DNA of 8,162 nucleotides from VMGX01 sp041658885 (GTDB lineage Bacteria > Patescibacteriota > Minisyncoccia > Phycocordibacterales > 21-14-all-36-13). The stretch is taken from positions 1 through 8,162 of the forward strand of contig JBAZZJ010000013.1 of assembly GCA_041658885.1 (NCBI GenBank). The letters run 5' to 3'. The notes under the pieces were generated by a model. The model was not told the origin of the DNA, made no database searches, and saw only the letters and a program-made list of their open reading frames with translations. This document shows, piece by piece, positions 5,498 through 8,162 of the stretch. Every line of letters starts with the position of its first letter. Position 1 is the stretch's first letter. Position numbers and translations under genes: made by a program.

Positions 5498-5511
5498 ACT
5501 CGTGACCGAGT
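5498..5511 (-). terminator. Weak terminator-like hairpin after the thioredoxin-like gene
   Basis: On the minus strand a 5-bp stem ACTCG/CGAGT with a GTCA loop is followed by ATTTTTC. It lies 16 bases after the end of the minus-strand gene at 5527 and before the convergent tRNA, where a terminator is expected. The stem is short and overlaps the duplicated tRNA 3' fragment. Confidence 0.35.
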
Positions 5512-5526
5512 CTGAGAAGCGACTCA
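5507..5526 (+). pseudogene. Duplicated tRNA-Thr 3' fragment
   Basis: These 20 bases match 5468-5487, the tRNA-Thr from position 56 in the T loop through the discriminator and the next two bases, at 19 of 20 positions. The one change is G to A in the 3' acceptor strand (AAGCGAC), which would break a pair with the 5' strand. The copy ends exactly against the stop codon of the minus-strand gene at 5527. With the 5' fragment upstream, it shows that both ends of this tRNA have been duplicated. Confidence 0.8.
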
Positions 5527-6264
5527 TTAATTTGTCTCCACTGGTGTAGTTGTAGGGGTTATTGTTTTTGTCTTAGTAGAAGTCTTTGATTTTGGGACTT
5601 CTTCTGGAACTTTTATACTTTCAAGTTCGGGAAAGGTTTTCTCTATTTCTTCAACTGTTTTTAACCCACTATAAACCTTACCATTTATAACAATAGCTGG
5701 GAGATTATCAGGAACTTTATATATTGAAATCATTGCCTTAATAGCAGAAATATCTAGATTGTAATCGAAAGAATAAACGCGAAGATTTGGATATTTTTCT
5801 CTTAAACTAGTTAATATATAACCTTGTTTGGTGCAATCATCACAATTATCATTCTTATAGAAATAAAGAATAAAAATGGACTTCTGGCCACATCTTTCTG
5901 TAATTCTCTTCATTAATAAATAATCTTTTATTTCAAGGAGAGAATAAGACTTTTTTAAACTTATAACATCAACATTCTCTATTCCAATATTATTCTCACT
6001 ATAAGAAATTTTTTCTGTTAAAGAATTAAGCTCAGATGATAAAACAGTGGTAGAAATATCTTTACAAGATAATTCTTGTAATAAATCAAATTGTGTTTCA
6101 GATGACATCAAATCAAGAGAAATTGTACTTTCAATAGATTTAAGTTGGTCAACCTTTTTATTGTTAAAGTAATTTGAAAGCCACAACCCAGATATAAATA
6201 TCGTGGAAGTAATAAACAAAACAATAACATATTTTTTCCAATCATTTGGCTCGTGTTGATGCAT
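5527..6264 (-). CDS. Membrane-anchored thioredoxin-like protein
   Basis: The 245-residue protein has a short N-terminal tail, one membrane helix (about 12-31, YVIVLFITSTIFISGLWLSN), a linker of about 90 residues, and a thioredoxin-like domain (about 128-212). The redox motif is NCDDC (Cys141 and Cys144), and the cis-proline region is NLPAIVINGKVY (187-198). The last 30 residues are rich in Pro, Thr, Ser and Lys (PKSKTSTKTKTITPTTTP), a likely flexible extracytoplasmic tail. Two further cysteines, Cys67 and Cys125, lie before the domain. It probably handles disulfides or reduces a partner outside the membrane; the partner is unknown. It begins 9 bases after the glycosyltransferase stop, so the two are likely co-transcribed, with no Shine-Dalgarno sequence in the gap. 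The general fold is fairly sure, the exact family is not. Confidence 0.8.
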   Translation of the reverse strand: MHQHEPNDWKKYVIVLFITSTIFISGLWLSNYFNNKKVDQLKSIESTISLDLMSSETQFDLLQELSCKDISTTVLSSELNSLTEKISYSENNIGIENVDVISLKKSYSLLEIKDYLLMKRITERCGQKSIFILYFYKNDNCDDCTKQGYILTSLREKYPNLRVYSFDYNLDISAIKAMISIYKVPDNLPAIVINGKVYSGLKTVEEIEKTFPELESIKVPEEVPKSKTSTKTKTITPTTTPVETN

Positions 6265-6273
6265 AATATTTGG

Positions 6274-7542
6274 CTATTTAGTAATACGGCGTTCAAATGT
6301 CCAATTAGATTCTTTAGAAATAACGGCATTATATATTGCCCTTAACACCCAGAACGGCGCGATTATACTATAAATTATAACAAAGTAAAAAATAGACAAA
6401 GAAAAACTGTATTTACCTTCTACCATTTTTTTACCAATCATTACAGACACAATAATTAGTATATATAAAATTATAGAAAATAACAATGCAGATTTGGTGC
6501 TTACAAAAAACCAATCAAAATGATAATTAAAATTGAAAACATTATTAAAGCCAACAGTTTGTATTTGTATTATTTTGTTATAAAAAAATTTAATGATATT
6601 ACCTAATATATTAATAAAAAGAAAAGTAACACCAAAAAGAGAAATCAAACCCGATGGTAATGTAAATATAGCAATTGTCCCATATTCTTTTTTAAATAAT
6701 AATCGTCTATAATCTATAAGATTTTTAATAAAGCCATAAATCCATCTCAGGCGTTGACGGTAAAGCTTAATAACAGAATCAGGTGTGCTTGTATAAACAT
6801 ATGCATCGGGGCAATGGTCTATCTTATAACCATGTTCTTGCATGCGTAATGCAATCTCTTGGTCTTCTGTATTGTGAGCTTTATGATAAAGGCCAAGTTC
6901 ATCAAAAACTTTTTTTCTAAAAATTGAAAACGGCCCAGGGGCTACATGAATTCCACCCATAAAACCAAGCATTTTTTTGGTATAGATAGCCATATCGTAT
7001 TCTATCTTTTGAGTATACTGGAGAATATTTTTAGGGTTATAGACAATAATAGATGGAGCCACCGCCATAGTTTTCGGGTCTCTCTCAAAATATTTTAATA
7101 TTCGTTTAAGAGCTTGAGGATGAACAAGTGAATCAGAGTCAAGACATCCGAAAAATTCAGACGTTGTATTTTCTATAGCTAGATTTAAGGCTGTATACTT
7201 TCCACCATTTTCTTTTTGTAAAAGAACAATACTAGGATTATCTTTAAACTCCTGAACCACACTCCAAGTATTATCTGTACTACCATCATCAATTAAGAAA
7301 ATTTTTATTTTATCTTTTGGATAATCAAGAGAAAGTAATGATTTAACTGTTTTATCTATCGTTGCTCCTTCATTATAACAAGGAACTGCAATTGTCACAG
7401 TGGGATAAGATGATAATTCTAAATTTTCTGGATTGTGGACAATATGACGTCTTTTTTCCAAAAAGGTCACCAAAAAAAATAGCTGTACGTAGACAGAAAT
7501 AAAACAAAACACATAAAATATAACCGTATAAACTGATTCCAT
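6274..7542 (-). CDS. Processive-type family 2 glycosyltransferase, membrane-bound
   Basis: The 422-residue protein has an N-terminal membrane helix (about 5-27), a GT-A catalytic domain (about 46-270) and three or so C-terminal helices (about 291-315, 351-370, 381-405). Catalytic motifs are complete: VPCYNEG (53-59), DDG (85-87), the metal-binding DSD (135-137), TED with the catalytic-base aspartate (225-227) and QRLRW (263-267). The last two mark processive enzymes related to NodC, hyaluronan synthase, IcaA/PgaC and cellulose synthase, which build a beta-linked polysaccharide from UDP-sugars and pass it across the membrane. IcaA/PgaC-like N-acetylglucosamine polymerisation is a fair guess, but the sugar cannot be read from the sequence. 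No export or deacetylase partner is in the window. A good promoter lies just upstream. Confidence 0.9.
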   Translation of the reverse strand: MESVYTVIFYVFCFISVYVQLFFLVTFLEKRRHIVHNPENLELSSYPTVTIAVPCYNEGATIDKTVKSLLSLDYPKDKIKIFLIDDGSTDNTWSVVQEFKDNPSIVLLQKENGGKYTALNLAIENTTSEFFGCLDSDSLVHPQALKRILKYFERDPKTMAVAPSIIVYNPKNILQYTQKIEYDMAIYTKKMLGFMGGIHVAPGPFSIFRKKVFDELGLYHKAHNTEDQEIALRMQEHGYKIDHCPDAYVYTSTPDSVIKLYRQRLRWIYGFIKNLIDYRRLLFKKEYGTIAIFTLPSGLISLFGVTFLFINILGNIIKFFYNKIIQIQTVGFNNVFNFNYHFDWFFVSTKSALLFSIILYILIIVSVMIGKKMVEGKYSFSLSIFYFVIIYSIIAPFWVLRAIYNAVISKESNWTFERRITK

Positions 7543-7553
7543 AATTGAATCTT

Positions 7554-7581
7554 AGTATAACATATTATTTATATTTTTCAA
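7554..7581 (-). promoter_or_regulatory. Promoter of the glycosyltransferase/thioredoxin-like pair
   Basis: On the minus strand TTGAAA (7581-7576, 5/6) is followed after 16 bases by TATACT (7559-7554, 5/6), preceded by TGT as in extended -10 promoters. Transcription should begin near 7547, about five bases before the ATG at 7542, leaving no room for a ribosome binding site. Confidence 0.65.
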
Positions 7582-7612
7582 TATAATATAAGTATTTTAA
7601 AAAATAAAATTA

Positions 7613-7621
7613 TGATACAAT
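7613..7621 (+). promoter_or_regulatory. Extended -10 promoter of the DsbA-like gene
   Basis: TGATACAAT combines an extended -10 TG with TACAAT (7616-7621, 5/6). The -35 region is only a poor match (TATTTT near 7593). Six bases separate the -10 box from the ATG at 7628, so the transcript should begin at or next to the start codon and be leaderless. It lies back to back with the promoter on the other strand. Confidence 0.55.
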
Positions 7622-7627
7622 AATAAG

Positions 7628-8162
7628 ATGGAAAACACGGAACAAAAGAAGATTTCAACACCTGTCGCTATAATTGTAGCAGGAGTTCTTATTATGGTTA
7701 GTATTTTATTAACAAATAGCGGAAATAAAGTCGTAAAAGAAAAAACATTATCAGAACAAGTAGGAGTATCTAAAGCTCAACTCGCGGAATGTATAAAGGC
7801 CACTGATGCAACTACCTTAGGCACAAAAATACAAGCAAGTGTTATAAGCGCAATGAAAGCACTTCCCGCTGATCAAAGAGGAACACCGTATAGTGTAGTT
7901 ATCGGCAGTAATGGTGTAAAGACAGAGATTCGCGGAGCTGATTCAGTTGAAAATGTTAAAAAATTAATTAATGAAGTTTTATCTGGAACAGTTACCCAAA
8001 AATATGAAGGTGAAATTGCATTATCAGAAGAAGGTGACCATATACTGGGGAATCCAGATGCTCAAGTAAAAATTATTGAATACTCTGATTATGAATGTCC
8101 TTACTGTAAGAGTTTTCACATAACTATGAACCAAGTTGTTGCAGAGTCTGATGGAAATGTCA
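7628..8162 (+). CDS. Membrane-anchored DsbA-like disulfide oxidoreductase (cut by window end)
   Basis: The frame is open from the ATG at 7628 to the window edge, 178 codons. A single N-terminal helix (about 11-29, TPVAIIVAGVLIMVSILLT) anchors the protein. A thioredoxin-fold DsbA-type domain begins near 131 with GDHILGNPDAQVKIIEYSDYECPYCKSFH. Its active site is Cys157-Pro-Tyr-Cys160, in the F/Y-E-C-P-Y-C-K context of the Thioredoxin_4/DsbA group. It probably oxidises or isomerises disulfides in exported proteins. The segment at about 51-118 resembles the C-terminal half of a DsbA domain (a Cys-containing helix, GTPYSVVIGSNG at the cis-proline place, then a final helix), with no matching N-terminal half. 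The rest of the catalytic domain is outside the window. A homologue of the divergent thioredoxin-like gene in fold, not in sequence. Confidence 0.88.
   Translation, partial: MENTEQKKISTPVAIIVAGVLIMVSILLTNSGNKVVKEKTLSEQVGVSKAQLAECIKATDATTLGTKIQASVISAMKALPADQRGTPYSVVIGSNGVKTEIRGADSVENVKKLINEVLSGTVTQKYEGEIALSEEGDHILGNPDAQVKIIEYSDYECPYCKSFHITMNQVVAESDGNV

Noticed and set aside
1..8162. TGA recoded as glycine, as in Gracilibacteria or SR1
   Set aside because: No gene needs a TGA to be read through. Absence of TGA stops in eight genes is a small sample and proves nothing.

Overview
The window reads as a low-GC bacterial chromosome segment, most likely from the Candidate Phyla Radiation (Patescibacteria), possibly a Parcubacteria-type lineage. 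The grounds are a prolyl-tRNA synthetase without an editing insertion, single-domain GIY-YIG and DsbA-like proteins of the sort common in that group, compact gene packing, few clear Shine-Dalgarno sequences, and GC-rich hairpins scattered in AT-rich DNA. This placement is inference; no marker tree was possible. All genes read in the standard bacterial code with no in-frame TGA. All eight complete protein genes stop at TAA or TAG.

Left part (1-2819, minus strand): proS, mreB and mreC form a close-set run. mreB follows proS by 19 bases, and mreC, cut by the window start, overlaps the end of mreB by 23 bases. This joins proline tRNA charging to the cell-shape cytoskeleton genes. A sigma70-like promoter lies right against the proS start.

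Middle (2820-5047, plus strand): a 269-base region between divergent genes holds a GC-rich terminator-like hairpin and then a 19-bp-stem hairpin 11 bases before rpsB (ribosomal protein S2). A second hairpin of the same design, with a different but fully complementary stem, sits between rpsB and tsf (EF-Ts), also exactly 11 bases before the start codon. A small two-helix membrane protein gene follows tsf after one base.

tRNA region (5059-5530): an intact tRNA-Thr(UGU) is preceded by a small GIY-YIG nuclease gene and a duplicated 5' piece of the same tRNA, and followed by a duplicated 3' piece. The upstream fragment is split by a 46-base double hairpin. The nuclease gene lies between direct repeats whose recombination would restore a clean tRNA gene, which suggests a small mobile cassette aimed at a tRNA gene.

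Right part (5527-8162): a processive-type family 2 glycosyltransferase and a membrane-anchored thioredoxin-like protein lie in tandem on the minus strand. A membrane-anchored DsbA-like protein, cut by the window end, diverges on the plus strand. Their shared 85-base spacer holds back-to-back promoters whose -10 boxes lie 6 to 11 bases from the start codons, implying leaderless or nearly leaderless mRNAs. The strongest observations are the matched hairpins before rpsB and tsf and the rearranged tRNA-Thr/GIY-YIG locus.
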